Shown: positions 23,732 through 32,483, counted from the stretch's first letter. The stretch is 52,531 nucleotides of DNA from Chitiniphilus shinanonensis DSM 23277 (GCF_000374805.1 NZ_KB895335.1:191515-244045); one strand, 5' to 3'. The notes: generated by a model from the letters alone, not told the origin. Numbers and translations: made by a program.

Positions 23732-25348
23732 TCAGCCGACCGCTTCGTGGAACCGCCAGCCGCCGTCCTGCCAGGCGAGCCGGCCATCCAGGTCGAGCGC
23801 CGCCAGGAAATCCGCGTCGTGCGACACCACCAGCAAGGCGCCGCGATAGTCGCGCAGCAGTTGCTCCACCGCCAGCATCCCGGCCAGGTCGAGATGATTG
23901 GTCGGTTCGTCGAGCAGCAGCAGGCCGGGGCGGCCGCCGCCGTAGAGGGCGCACGCCAGCGCGGCTTTCAGTCGCTCGCCACCGCTCAGCGTCGCCACCG
24001 GGCGCAGCGCCTGCTCGCCGGACAATCCCAGCAGTGCCAGCCGGGTGCGGGCGCCGGTTTCGTCCAGCGCCGGGGCGCGCGCCAGCAGTTGCGACGTGGC
24101 GTCGCGCGCCGGATCGAGCAGATCGGTGTGCTGGTCGAGCAGTTGCGCCGGCACGGCGACCTCGGCCGTCCCCGCGGCGGGCGCCAGTTGCCCGGCCAAC
24201 ACTCGCAGCAGCGTCGATTTGCCGCAGCCGTTCGGCCCGACCACCGCGACGCGGCGTGGCCCGCGCAGCGACCAATCCAGCGGCGCATTCGGCACAAACG
24301 GCAGCACCAGCCCGGACAGGGTCAGCACCTGCCTGCCGGGCGGGACGACCCCTTCCGGCTGCACCAGTTGCGGCGCCAGCGGCTCGGCGGCCCGCCCCCG
24401 CGCCTGGGCGACGGCTTCGGCCAGCGCCGCGTGGCGCTCGTCGTGCCGGGCCTGCAATCGCCCGCCCGTTTGCTCGGCGCGTTGCCGTTGCCGCCCCAGC
24501 AGGATTTTGGCCTGGTTGCTGTCCGCCGCATCGCGATGGCCGCGCGCCTGGCGCTGCTGCGCACGCTCCGCCTGTTCGCGCAGTGCCGCCTGCTCGCGGC
24601 GTTGCGTGGTCCGGGCATGCGCCAGTTGTGCCTGCGCGGCATCGCGCTCGGCCTGCTTCTGCGCGCGATAGACGTCGTAATCGCCGCCATAGCGATGCAG
24701 GCCGCGTTCGTCGAGTTCGACGATGACGCGCATCCGGCGCAGCAGCGCACGATCGTGGCTGATCGCCAGCAGGCCGCCGGACCAGTCGTCCAGTTGCGCG
24801 AGCAGGGCGTCGCGGTGACGCGCATCCAGATGATTGGTCGGCTCGTCCAGGATCAGGAAATCGGCGCCGGACAACCATGCGCCCAGCAATGCGACCCGCA
24901 TGGCCTCGCCGCCGCTGAGCCGAGCGCTCGGCGTATCGGGGCGCAGGCGCGGCAACCCCGCGCGTTCCAGCAACCGTTGCAGATCGTGCGGCAGCGTCCA
25001 GCGGTCGGCCAGCAGCGCGAAATCCGCCTCGTCGCAACTGCCGGCCTCGATCCGCGCCAGTGCACCCAGCGCGCCGTCCACGCCGGCCAGCGCGGCAACG
25101 GTGGGCCGCGCCGCGAGGTCGATCCGCTGCGGCAGATGGAACACCCGTTCCGCGCCGCGCACGACGCCACGGCTGGGCGACAGGATGCCCGCCATGATCC
25201 GGCCGAGCACGCTCTTGCCGATGCCGTTGCGGCCGACCAGTGCGCTCGGGCCAACGTCGAACACCAGGGAGAGATCGGAAAACAGGGGCCTGCCATCGGG
25301 CAGGTGGAAGGCGACGCCATCCAGCGTCAATGCGGGGGAATTCGTCAT
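23732..25348 (-). CDS. ABC-F family ATPase
   Basis: A 538-residue soluble protein with two ATP-binding cassettes: Walker A in GRNGIGKS (about 39-46) with signature LSGGEAMRVAL and DEPTNHLD, and a second set GPNGCGKS, LSGGERLKAAL, DEPTNHLD. Between them is a charged linker with long Gln/Arg/Ala coiled-coil stretches (about 235-315). No membrane segments, as in ABC-F translation factors. Subfamily is uncertain; ribosome-rescue or antibiotic-protection roles are known for relatives. The start MTNSPALTLDGVAF has a GAGG site upstream. Confidence 0.92.
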   Translation of the reverse strand: MTNSPALTLDGVAFHLPDGRPLFSDLSLVFDVGPSALVGRNGIGKSVLGRIMAGILSPSRGVVRGAERVFHLPQRIDLAARPTVAALAGVDGALGALARIEAGSCDEADFALLADRWTLPHDLQRLLERAGLPRLRPDTPSARLSGGEAMRVALLGAWLSGADFLILDEPTNHLDARHRDALLAQLDDWSGGLLAISHDRALLRRMRVIVELDERGLHRYGGDYDVYRAQKQAERDAAQAQLAHARTTQRREQAALREQAERAQQRQARGHRDAADSNQAKILLGRQRQRAEQTGGRLQARHDERHAALAEAVAQARGRAAEPLAPQLVQPEGVVPPGRQVLTLSGLVLPFVPNAPLDWSLRGPRRVAVVGPNGCGKSTLLRVLAGQLAPAAGTAEVAVPAQLLDQHTDLLDPARDATSQLLARAPALDETGARTRLALLGLSGEQALRPVATLSGGERLKAALACALYGGGRPGLLLLDEPTNHLDLAGMLAVEQLLRDYRGALLVVSHDADFLAALDLDGRLAWQDGGWRFHEAVG

Positions 25349-25474
25349 GCGCAACCTCGATACCGTGTACGGAAGGGAAAGACCGTTTCCGTGGGCTGAA
25401 ACCACGGCGGCATCAATGGCGCATCGGACGAAACTCCTGGAGAGGGAATTCTTGGAGAGGGAATGGCGATATTA

Positions 25475-25483
25475 GGGCGAATC
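25475..25483. repeat. Short family A remnant
   Basis: TTA followed by GGGCGAATC reproduces the first nine element bases together with the TTA that precedes the cobS copy. The match ends there. It is a weak remnant candidate upstream of the UDG-like gene. Confidence 0.4.
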
Positions 25484-25534
25484 ACGGTTGTCGGCGCGTT
25501 CCTGGCCGACGGCCGGTGGCAGTACCATGCGGCC

Positions 25535-26119
25535 ATGACCGACCTGGACCGCCTGCTCGCCGACATCCGCGCCTGTAGTCACTGCGCGCCGCAATTGCCA
25601 TTGGGGCCGCGCCCGGTGCTGATCGCCGACGCCCGCGCCCGGCTGCTGATCGTCGGCCAGGCGCCGGGAACGCGGGTGCACGCCACCGGCATTCCGTGGA
25701 ACGACCCGTCGGGCGACCGGCTGCGACAGTGGCTGGATGTCGATCGCGACACCTTCTACGACGCCTCGCGCATCGCCATCGTGCCGATGGGCTTCTGCTA
25801 TCCGGGGCGCGGCAAATCCGGCGATCTGCCGCCCCGCCCCGAATGCGCGCCGCGCTGGCGCGCGCCGTTGCATGCGCTGCTGCCCCGTATCGAACTCACC
25901 CTGCTGATCGGCCAGTACGCCCAGGCGTGGTACCTGGGCCGCACGATGCGCCCGACGCTGACCGAAACCGTGGCCGACTGGGCGCGCTACGGACCGGATT
26001 TCCTGCCGCTGCCCCACCCCAGCCCGCGCAACCAGCTCTGGCTGCGCCGCAACCCCTGGTTCGAAGCCGAGGTGGTGCCGGAACTGCGCCGCCGCGTCGG
26101 CCCGTTATTGACGCGCTGA
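25535..26119 (+). CDS. Uracil-DNA glycosylase superfamily protein with Fe-S-type cysteines
   Basis: A 194-residue protein with the UDG-fold motifs GQAPG (41-45, the water-activating loop region) and HPSPRN (161-166, the DNA-intercalation loop). Four cysteines (C14-x2-C17, C88, C104) have spacing close to the [4Fe-4S] ligands of family 4 uracil-DNA glycosylases. Damaged-base removal is likely; the exact subfamily is not certain. The start MTDLDRLLADIRACSHC was preferred over an upstream ATG at 25463, because that extension is encoded by a family A remnant and is not family-like. Confidence 0.82.
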   Translation: MTDLDRLLADIRACSHCAPQLPLGPRPVLIADARARLLIVGQAPGTRVHATGIPWNDPSGDRLRQWLDVDRDTFYDASRIAIVPMGFCYPGRGKSGDLPPRPECAPRWRAPLHALLPRIELTLLIGQYAQAWYLGRTMRPTLTETVADWARYGPDFLPLPHPSPRNQLWLRRNPWFEAEVVPELRRRVGPLLTR

Positions 26120-26207
26120 CAGGTTGGCGGCACTCCATTTTGATGCGGATTCCCGCACCCGATTTGATGCATGTCCTTGCACCATATAGGAAAATTCGCA
26201 TACCCTC

Positions 26208-26236
26208 TTGATCGATATAATTAACATTTGTATTAT
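26208..26236 (+). promoter_or_regulatory. marR promoter with overlapping inverted repeat
   Basis: TTGATC (26208-26213), a 17-base spacer and TATTAT (26231-26236) form a good sigma-70 promoter in an unusually AT-rich patch. ATAAT and ATTAT, ten bases apart, form an inverted pair across it, plausible as a MarR autoregulatory operator. Transcription would begin at about the ATG (26243), implying a leaderless message. Confidence 0.6.
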
Positions 26237-26242
26237 CCAACC

Positions 26243-26755
26243 ATGAACCAAAAGCAGCCTTCCCCTCCCTGTTTCGTTCCCGTCGAAGAAAAGATCGACC
26301 GCGTCTGCATGCGCCTGCCCTGCGCCGACCGCCAGCACGTGGTGTTGTCGCAGCTGTTCAAACACATCCACGGCCGCCTGCATGACCGGATGAACACCGT
26401 GCTGCGCGAGCACAACGTGAACCCGGTGAGCTTCAGCGCACTGACCATGCTCTACAGCTCGCCCGACAGCGTGCTCAACCCGTCCGATCTGGCCGATTCC
26501 ACCGGCGAATCGCGGGCCAACGTCACGCGGATCTGCGACGAACTGGTATCGCGCGGGCTGCTGTCGCGCGAGCCGAACGCCGAAGACCGCCGCCGCATCG
26601 ACCTGCGGCTGGCGCCCGACGGCGCGGCGCTGGTGGAAGCGTTGCTGCCGACACTGCAACTCCGGGTGCATTCCACCTACAACGTATTGAACGCCAAGGA
26701 GAAGGAACAGTTGGAACGCCTGATGAAGAAAGTGCTGGGCGCTCTCGACCAGTAG
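26243..26755 (+). CDS. MarR-family transcriptional regulator of the adjacent efflux pump
   Basis: A 170-residue MarR-type protein. The winged helix-turn-helix lies at about residues 70-125 (LNPSDLADSTGESRANVTRICDELVSRGLL with wing REPNAEDRRRIDLRL), flanked by dimerisation helices. It is upstream of emrC-emrA-emrB, like EmrR, so it probably represses the pump and is released by toxic compounds. The N-terminal 30 residues contain three cysteines. No ribosome site precedes the ATG, which with the promoter position suggests leaderless translation. Confidence 0.88.
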   Translation: MNQKQPSPPCFVPVEEKIDRVCMRLPCADRQHVVLSQLFKHIHGRLHDRMNTVLREHNVNPVSFSALTMLYSSPDSVLNPSDLADSTGESRANVTRICDELVSRGLLSREPNAEDRRRIDLRLAPDGAALVEALLPTLQLRVHSTYNVLNAKEKEQLERLMKKVLGALDQ

Positions 26756-27011
26756 GAGCAGTAGGCGAAACCCGGCGCAGCCGTCACAGGCAATACGCGC
26801 GAAACGTCTTGAAAGGCGGCACACCGGACTTCCTTCGGCCGCCCCGGGTACGTGTGAGGCTCGAAGCTTCCGCGCGACACACCACCAGCAGGGTTTTGTC
26901 GGTCGCTCCAAGCCGGACCGCCTCGTGCCGAGGCCGGCCCTCCCGCCGCGCTCCCCCATCCCGGCAATGCCGGGCCAAGGTAGCGCCTTTTTTTCCCAAA
27001 ATCGTTGAAAT
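26756..27011. other. 256-base structured gap between marR and emrC
   Basis: Contains perfect hairpins GCCTCG-TGC-CGAGGC and CCCGGC-AAT-GCCGGG, then a run of seven T (about 26989-26995) just before emrC. The run could terminate marR transcripts or attenuate emrC. The block does not look like ordinary leader sequence and may be a further dispersed repeat present once here. Confidence 0.5.
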
Positions 27012-28445
27012 ATGAATAATCGATATTCGAATAAGATACCGACGCTGGGCTTGCTTGCATTGCTGTTGGGCGGTTGCGCCGCGATCCCCCCGGATTCCCC
27101 CACCGTCGCCGAGCGCGACCTGGCCGGCGCGCAGTTGTCCAAGAGCATCCGCCTGGCGCGCGAAGGCTGGCCCGACGCGCAGTGGTGGACGCGCTACGAC
27201 GATCCGCAACTGACCGCGCTGATCGAGCGCGCGCTGAAGGATGCGCCCGACCTGGCCGCCGCCCAGGCGCGCATCCGCCAGGCGCAGGCCAGCCAGGCGA
27301 TCACCGAGGCCAACGGCGGCATCAACATCACCCTCGACGGCACGGTGGACCGCCAGTACATCTCCGGCACCGGCCTGTTCCCGCCGCCGCTCGGCGGCGC
27401 GTGGTACACCGAGGGCAAGGTGGGCCTGAACGCCAGCTACGACTTCGACTGGTGGGGCAAGCACAGCGCGCAGATCGCCGCGACGCTGGGCGAAGTGAAC
27501 GCCCGCCGCGCCGAGGAAAAGCAGGCCGAGCTGACCATCGCCACCAGCGTGGCGCAAAGCTACTTCGCCTTGCAGACCGACTGGGCGCGCATCGCCACGC
27601 TGAAGCAGGCGCGCGACGCGCAGGCCAGGCTGGCCGAAGGCCGCGCCAAGCGCGTGGCGCGCGGGCTGGATCCGGCCAACGCCCGGGTACGCGCCGAGGG
27701 CGATCTCGCCGCCATCGACGCCCAGCTGGCCGCCGGCCAGACCGCCGCCGACCGCGAACGCGAGGCGCTGCGCGCACTGGTGGGCGCCAACCCCGAGGCG
27801 CTGGCCGACCTGCAACCGCGCCCGCTGCCCGCCGCCGCGCCGGCCTTGCCCGACACCCTGGGCAACGAACTGCTGGCGCGCCGTCCCGACCTGCAAGCCG
27901 CGCGCTGGCGGGTGCAGAGCACGCTGTCGGCCATCGACGCACAGCGCGCGGCGTTCTACCCGACCATCAACATCGTCGGCTTCGCCGGGTTCGACACCAT
28001 CACCATGGCCGACCTGTTCGACCGCGCCAGCCGCCAGTTCAACCTGATCCCCGGCATCAGCCTGCCGATCTTCGACAGCGGCCGCCTCTCGGCGCAGCTG
28101 GGCGCCAAGCGCGCCGACCGCGATGCGCTGATCGCCGAATACAACCAGGCGGTGGTGCGCGCGGTGCGCGAAGTGGCGCAGGAAGGCGTGACGCTGTCCG
28201 GCCTGGCCCGGCAGCAGGCCGCCGCCCAGCGCCAGTTGCAGTCGGCGCGCCAGGTGCTGGACAACAGCCAGGCGCAGCTCAAACAGGGGCTGATCGACCG
28301 CACCGCGGTGCTGAACGCGGCGCTGCCGGTATTCAGCCAGCAGGACAGCCTGATCCAGTTGAACCACAGCCAGCTCAACAGCGAGCTGGCCCTGATCAAA
28401 GCGCTGGGCGGCGGGTATCGCGCCGCCGAGCCGGACAAGCAATAA
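27012..28445 (+). CDS. emrC: Outer-membrane efflux lipoprotein (NodT/OprM family)
   Basis: A 477-residue TolC-like channel. The signal sequence ends in the lipobox LLLGGC (Cys22), so it is lipid-anchored. Two outer-membrane-efflux repeats follow, with WWTRYDDPQLTALIERAL at the start and long helices (AQARIRQAQASQAI; LNAALPVFSQQDSLIQLN). It should form the exit duct for EmrA-EmrB. The gene is 15 bases ahead of emrA. The symbol follows the position with emrAB; family members are also named nodT or oprM. Confidence 0.9.
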   Translation: MNNRYSNKIPTLGLLALLLGGCAAIPPDSPTVAERDLAGAQLSKSIRLAREGWPDAQWWTRYDDPQLTALIERALKDAPDLAAAQARIRQAQASQAITEANGGINITLDGTVDRQYISGTGLFPPPLGGAWYTEGKVGLNASYDFDWWGKHSAQIAATLGEVNARRAEEKQAELTIATSVAQSYFALQTDWARIATLKQARDAQARLAEGRAKRVARGLDPANARVRAEGDLAAIDAQLAAGQTAADREREALRALVGANPEALADLQPRPLPAAAPALPDTLGNELLARRPDLQAARWRVQSTLSAIDAQRAAFYPTINIVGFAGFDTITMADLFDRASRQFNLIPGISLPIFDSGRLSAQLGAKRADRDALIAEYNQAVVRAVREVAQEGVTLSGLARQQAAAQRQLQSARQVLDNSQAQLKQGLIDRTAVLNAALPVFSQQDSLIQLNHSQLNSELALIKALGGGYRAAEPDKQ

Positions 28446-28460
28446 GGGAGATATTCGAAC

Positions 28461-29615
28461 ATGAGCCAACCCCAGACCCCCGTCGCTTCGCGCAAGCGCA
28501 AGCCGCTGCTGCTGGCGCTGACGGTACTGTTCATCGCCGCCGGCATCGGCTACGGCATCCACTGGGTGACCGTCGCCGCCAAGCGCGAGACCACCGACAA
28601 CGCCTACGTCGGCGGCAACGTGGTCACCCTGACTTCGCAGGTGACCGGCACCGTCACCGAGATCCGCGCCGACGAGACCCAGCTGGTCAAGGCCGGCGAG
28701 GACCTGGTGCGGCTGGACCCGGCCGACGCCACGGTGGCGCTGCGCCAGGCCGAGGCCAAGCTGGGCGAGACGGTGCGCGATCTGAAGAAGCAGTACGCCA
28801 ACGTCGACCAGTACGAGGTGATCCTGGAACAGCGCCGCATCGACCTGAAGAAGGCGCGCGCCGACTACGACCGCCGCGCGCCGCTGGCCGCCGAGCAACT
28901 GGTCGCCGCCGAAGAAGTGGCGCACGCCAAGGAGGCGCTGGACAACGCCCAGGTGGGCCTGGACGTGGCGCAGAAGCAGCTGGAAGCCGCCCGCGCCGGG
29001 GTGGCCGGGGTGGACCTGATCCATCACCCCAGCGTGCTCGCCGCCAAATCCAACTTCGTGCAGGCCTGGCTGGCCACGCGCCGCAACGCCGTTCCCGCGC
29101 CGGTGACCGGCTACGTGGCCAAGCGCGGGGTGCAGGTGGGCGCGCGCGTCTCGCCCGGCACCACGCTGATGACCATCGTGCCGCTGGATCAGCTGTGGGT
29201 GGATGCCAACTTCAAGGAATCCGAGCTGAAGAACATCCGCATCGGCCAGAAGGCCAAGGCGGTGGCCGACGTGTACGGCAGCAAGGTGGAATACCACGGC
29301 ACCGTGATCGGTCTGGCGGCCGGCACCGGCAGCGCGTTCTCGCTGCTGCCGGCGCAGAACGCCACCGGCAACTGGATCAAGGTGGTGCAGCGTGTGCCGG
29401 TGCGCATCGCGCTCGACGCCAAGGAACTGTCCGAACACCCGCTGCGCGTCGGCCTGTCGATGGAAGTTGAAGTGGACACCGAGCAACGCGACGGCCCGGT
29501 GCTCGCCACCCAGCCCGCCGGCAAATCGCTGTTCAGCACCAAGGCGCTGGAGCAGCCGCTGCCCGAAGCCGAGCGGATGGCCGACGAGATCATCGCCCGC
29601 AACGCGGTGCACTGA
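28461..29615 (+). CDS. emrA: HlyD-family periplasmic adaptor of the efflux pump
   Basis: A 384-residue membrane-fusion protein: short cytoplasmic N-terminus, one transmembrane helix (about 15-35), TTDNAYVGGNVVTLTSQVTG at the lipoyl half, coiled-coil hairpin (about 90-190), second lipoyl half VPAPVTGYVAKRGVQVGARVSPGTTLMTIVP, and beta-barrel. A GGGAG site lies ten bases before the ATG. It connects EmrB in the inner membrane to EmrC. The distance to emrB is 254 bases because repeat B3 lies between them. Confidence 0.93.
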   Translation: MSQPQTPVASRKRKPLLLALTVLFIAAGIGYGIHWVTVAAKRETTDNAYVGGNVVTLTSQVTGTVTEIRADETQLVKAGEDLVRLDPADATVALRQAEAKLGETVRDLKKQYANVDQYEVILEQRRIDLKKARADYDRRAPLAAEQLVAAEEVAHAKEALDNAQVGLDVAQKQLEAARAGVAGVDLIHHPSVLAAKSNFVQAWLATRRNAVPAPVTGYVAKRGVQVGARVSPGTTLMTIVPLDQLWVDANFKESELKNIRIGQKAKAVADVYGSKVEYHGTVIGLAAGTGSAFSLLPAQNATGNWIKVVQRVPVRIALDAKELSEHPLRVGLSMEVEVDTEQRDGPVLATQPAGKSLFSTKALEQPLPEAERMADEIIARNAVH

Positions 29616-29660
29616 GCCCTTACCAGATAAAAAAAGCGGACTGGTGCCGGGGAAGGCAGA

Positions 29661-29824
29661 CCCCACACCTTGAACCACAGAGAACGGTGAGAACACAGAG
29701 TCACACAGAGAACCCCGAAGAACACTCGTGATGAATGCGGCATGTTGGCGCGCTCACTGACGACGTTGGTTTTCTCTGTGAATCCTCCGTGCTCTCTGTG
29801 TCCTCTGTGGTTCAAGGTGTGGGG
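29661..29824. repeat. Family B CACAGAG palindromic repeat, copy 3, between emrA and emrB
   Basis: Perfect 22-base inverted ends, beginning CCCCACACCTTGAACCACAG, enclose weaker CACAGAG pairs and a variable centre (164 bp). It lies inside the pump operon and could form a strong RNA stem that changes emrB expression or stability. Confidence 0.9.
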
Positions 29825-29869
29825 GTTCGACGCCCCCGGCAACCCTGTCCGCCCCCCACAGGTTGAAAC

Positions 29870-31426
29870 ATGAGCCAGACTGCCGCCGCAGCCGCGCCGC
29901 CCCCGCCGATCCACGGGGCGAAGCTCGCGCTGCTGACCTTTGCCGTGGCTTCGGCCACCTTCATGGAGGTGCTGGACACCACCATCGTCAACGTGTCGGT
30001 GCCCCACATCGCCGGCGACCTGGCCGTCGCCGCCACCCAGGGCACCTGGGCCATCAGTTCCTACGGCCTGGCCGCGGCCATCGCCGTGCCGCTCACCGGC
30101 TGGCTGGCGCGTCGCTTCGGCGAGGTGCGCATGTTCGCGTTGTCGGTGCTGCTGTTCACCGTGATGTCGATCCTGTGCGGCTTCGCCAACAGCCTGCCGA
30201 TGCTGGTGTTCTTCCGCTTCATGCAGGGCCTGGTCTCCGGGCCGATGGTGCCGCTGTCGCAGACGCTGCTGCTGGCCAACTACCCGCCCGAGAAGAAAGG
30301 GCTGGCGCTGGCGCTATGGGCGATGACGGTGATCGTGGCGCCGATCTTCGGGCCGATGCTGGGCGGCTGGCTCACCGACAACTACTCGTGGCCGTGGATC
30401 TTCTACATCAACGTTCCGGTCGGCGTGCTGGCGGGGCTGATCGCCTGGAACATCCTCAAGGACCGCGAGACGCCCACCGCGCGCGTGCCGATCGACTACA
30501 CCGGGCTGGTGCTGCTGTTCGTCGGCGTGGGCTCGCTGCAGCTGATGCTCGACAACGGCAACGACATGGATTGGTTCAACTCCAACTTCATCCTCACGCT
30601 GGGGCTGATCGCGGTGGTGACGCTGTCGTTCCTGGTGGTGTGGGAGCTGACCGACGAGCATCCCATCGTCGATCTGAGCCTGTTCAAGAGTCGCAATTTC
30701 CTGGTGGGCGTCGCCGCGCTGTCGCTGGGGGTGTTCTGCTTCTTCGGCAGCACCGTGCTGTTCCCGCTGTGGTTGCAGACGGTGATGGGCTACACCGCCA
30801 CCTGGTCCGGGCTGGCCACCGCGCCGGTCGGCGTGCTGGCGTTCATCCTGTCGCCCATCATCGGCAAGAACATCCAGCGGCTGGACCTGCGCATGATCTC
30901 GTCGTTCGCCTTCATGGTGTTCGCCGCCACCATGTTCTGGTTCTCCAGCTTTACGCTGGAGACCGCGTTCGACCAGGTGATCCTGCCGCGGATCCTGCAA
31001 GGGATCGGCGTGGCCTGCTTCTTCGTGCCGGTGAACCAGATCGTGCTGTCCGGCCTGCCGGTGAGCCGGCTGGCCGCCGCGTCGGGGCTGGCCAACTTCT
31101 TCCGCACCATCTCGGGCAGCTTCGCCACGGCGATTTCGGTGTTCGTGTGGGACCACCGCGCGGCGTTCCACCACGCGCGCCTCACCGAGCACATCACCGC
31201 CCTCGACCCGGCCACGCAGGACTACGTGAGCCGCCTGCAAGCGCTCGGCCTGCCGCAGAACGCGGCCTACGGCCAGATCGAGCAGGTGATCAACCAGCAG
31301 GCGTTCCAGATCGCCACCAGCGAAGTGTTCCACTCGCTGGCGCTGATCTTCGTCGCGCTGGTGTTCATCGTCTGGTTCGCCAAGCCGCCGTTCGGCACCG
31401 CTGGTGGCAGGGGCGGCGGGCATTGA
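29870..31426 (+). CDS. emrB: MFS drug/H+ antiporter, DHA2 (14-TM) family
   Basis: A 518-residue integral membrane protein with 14 predicted helices. DHA2 landmarks: LDTTIVNVSVPHIAGDL in helix 1, GWLARRFGEVR (motif A) after helix 2, RFMQGLVSGPMVPLSQ, and PIFGPMLGGWLTDNYSWPWIFYINVPVG (motif C and following). It exports hydrophobic toxicants or fatty acids through EmrA and EmrC, driven by the proton gradient. It is the last gene of the marR-emrCAB locus, displaced from emrA by a repeat. Confidence 0.94.
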   Translation: MSQTAAAAAPPPPIHGAKLALLTFAVASATFMEVLDTTIVNVSVPHIAGDLAVAATQGTWAISSYGLAAAIAVPLTGWLARRFGEVRMFALSVLLFTVMSILCGFANSLPMLVFFRFMQGLVSGPMVPLSQTLLLANYPPEKKGLALALWAMTVIVAPIFGPMLGGWLTDNYSWPWIFYINVPVGVLAGLIAWNILKDRETPTARVPIDYTGLVLLFVGVGSLQLMLDNGNDMDWFNSNFILTLGLIAVVTLSFLVVWELTDEHPIVDLSLFKSRNFLVGVAALSLGVFCFFGSTVLFPLWLQTVMGYTATWSGLATAPVGVLAFILSPIIGKNIQRLDLRMISSFAFMVFAATMFWFSSFTLETAFDQVILPRILQGIGVACFFVPVNQIVLSGLPVSRLAAASGLANFFRTISGSFATAISVFVWDHRAAFHHARLTEHITALDPATQDYVSRLQALGLPQNAAYGQIEQVINQQAFQIATSEVFHSLALIFVALVFIVWFAKPPFGTAGGRGGGH

Positions 31427-31436
31427 GCGCAATTCT

Positions 31437-31468
31437 GGGAAGAGGGAAGGGAGAAGGGGGAAGGGTGT
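31437..31468. repeat. Family C purine arm, half copy
   Basis: GGGAAGAGGGAAGGGAGAAG and continuation: only the purine arm is present, followed at once by repeat B4. The pyrimidine arm may have been replaced when B4 arrived. Confidence 0.75.
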
Positions 31469-31483
31469 AAAACCAACCCAAAC

Positions 31484-31666
31484 CCCACGTCTTGAAACAC
31501 AGAGAGCACGGAGAACACGGAGATTCACAGAGAAAAGCGAGGTAAGGCAGAGCGGCTCGTGGAAGTTCAGGTAAGCGGCGGTTCTTCCACCTGAAGCCGC
31601 CAGCCCGCTCAAGCCTTTCTCCGTGTAGCTCTGTGCTCTCCGTGCTCTCTGTGTTTCAAGATTTGG
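31484..31666. repeat. Family B CACAGAG palindromic repeat, copy 4
   Basis: Ends CACGTCTTGAAACACAGAG / CTCTGTGTTTCAAGATTTGG, with inner AGCACGGAGAACACGGAG and matching CTCCGTGCTCTC, about 183 bp. Its centre is similar to copy 1 (GAGGTAAGGCAGAGCGGCTC against GAGGTGAAGCAGGGCGGCTC). With the family C half copy it fills the 352-base gap between emrB and the acetyltransferase. Confidence 0.88.
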
Positions 31667-31778
31667 AAGTCCACGCCGCCGCCATGCCCGCTGCATGCCC
31701 GGAAACGGCGCCGGCTGTATCGGTCGGACGGGCGGCGCGGCTGTTAGCATCGGGGCAGGCTCATCACTGGCGATCGCC

Positions 31779-32483
31779 ATGCCCATCCCCCTCTTGCAAC
31801 CGCTCGGCGCACTGCTGCCCGACTGGTGTCCCCCTCCCCCGCCCCCGCATACCCTGCTGCAAGGCCACGGCTGCCGGCTGGAGCCGGTGGATGCCGCGCG
31901 CCACGCCCAGCCGCTGTTCGACGCCTTCGCCGAGGATCCCGACGGCGCGCTGTGGACCTACCTGCCCTACGGCCCCTTCGCCGACGCCACCGCGCTGGCG
32001 GCCTGGCTGGACAGCAAGCGCGGGCTGAGCGACCAGCAGCTTTACGCCATCGTCGATGCCGCCAGCGGCGCGGCGCTGGGCCTGTGCGGCTACCTGCGCA
32101 TCCAGCCCGAGGCGGGCAGCATCGAGGTCGGCAACCTCACCTATTCGCCACGCCTGCAACGCAGCCGGCTGGCCACCGCGGCGATGGCGCTGATGATGGA
32201 GAACGCCTTCGCGCTGGGCTATCGCCGCTACGAGTGGAAATGCAACGCGCTGAACGCCCCGTCGTGCCGCGCGGCGGAGCGCCTGGGCTTCACTTTCGAG
32301 GGCATCTTCCGCCAGGCCACGGTGGTGAAGGGCCGCAACCGCGATACCGCGTGGTATTCGATCCTGGACCACGAATGGCCGCGCCTGCGAGACGCCTACG
32401 CGCGCTGGCTGGCACCCGACAACTTCGACGAGGCGGGCCGCCAGCGCCACGCCCTGTCGACCCGGACCGGGCGCGCGCCGTGA
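31779..32483 (+). CDS. GNAT N-acetyltransferase (RimJ/RimL-like)
   Basis: A 234-residue protein of the GNAT fold resembling ribosomal-protein or aminoglycoside acetyltransferases. HGCRLEPVDAARHAQPLFDAF begins the domain, GLCGYLRIQPEAGSIEVGNLTYSP is the beta-4 strand region, and MENAFALGYRRYEWKCNALNAPSCRAAERLGFTFEGIFRQATVVKGRNRDTAWYSI is the acetyl-CoA and C-terminal segment. The N-terminal 30 residues are proline-rich. Substrate unknown. The stop overlaps the GTG of the next GNAT gene (GTGA), so the two are coupled. Confidence 0.87.
   Translation: MPIPLLQPLGALLPDWCPPPPPPHTLLQGHGCRLEPVDAARHAQPLFDAFAEDPDGALWTYLPYGPFADATALAAWLDSKRGLSDQQLYAIVDAASGAALGLCGYLRIQPEAGSIEVGNLTYSPRLQRSRLATAAMALMMENAFALGYRRYEWKCNALNAPSCRAAERLGFTFEGIFRQATVVKGRNRDTAWYSILDHEWPRLRDAYARWLAPDNFDEAGRQRHALSTRTGRAP

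Noticed and set aside
26784-29696. 970-codon minus-strand frame
   Set aside because: Antisense to emrC and emrA; no family features.
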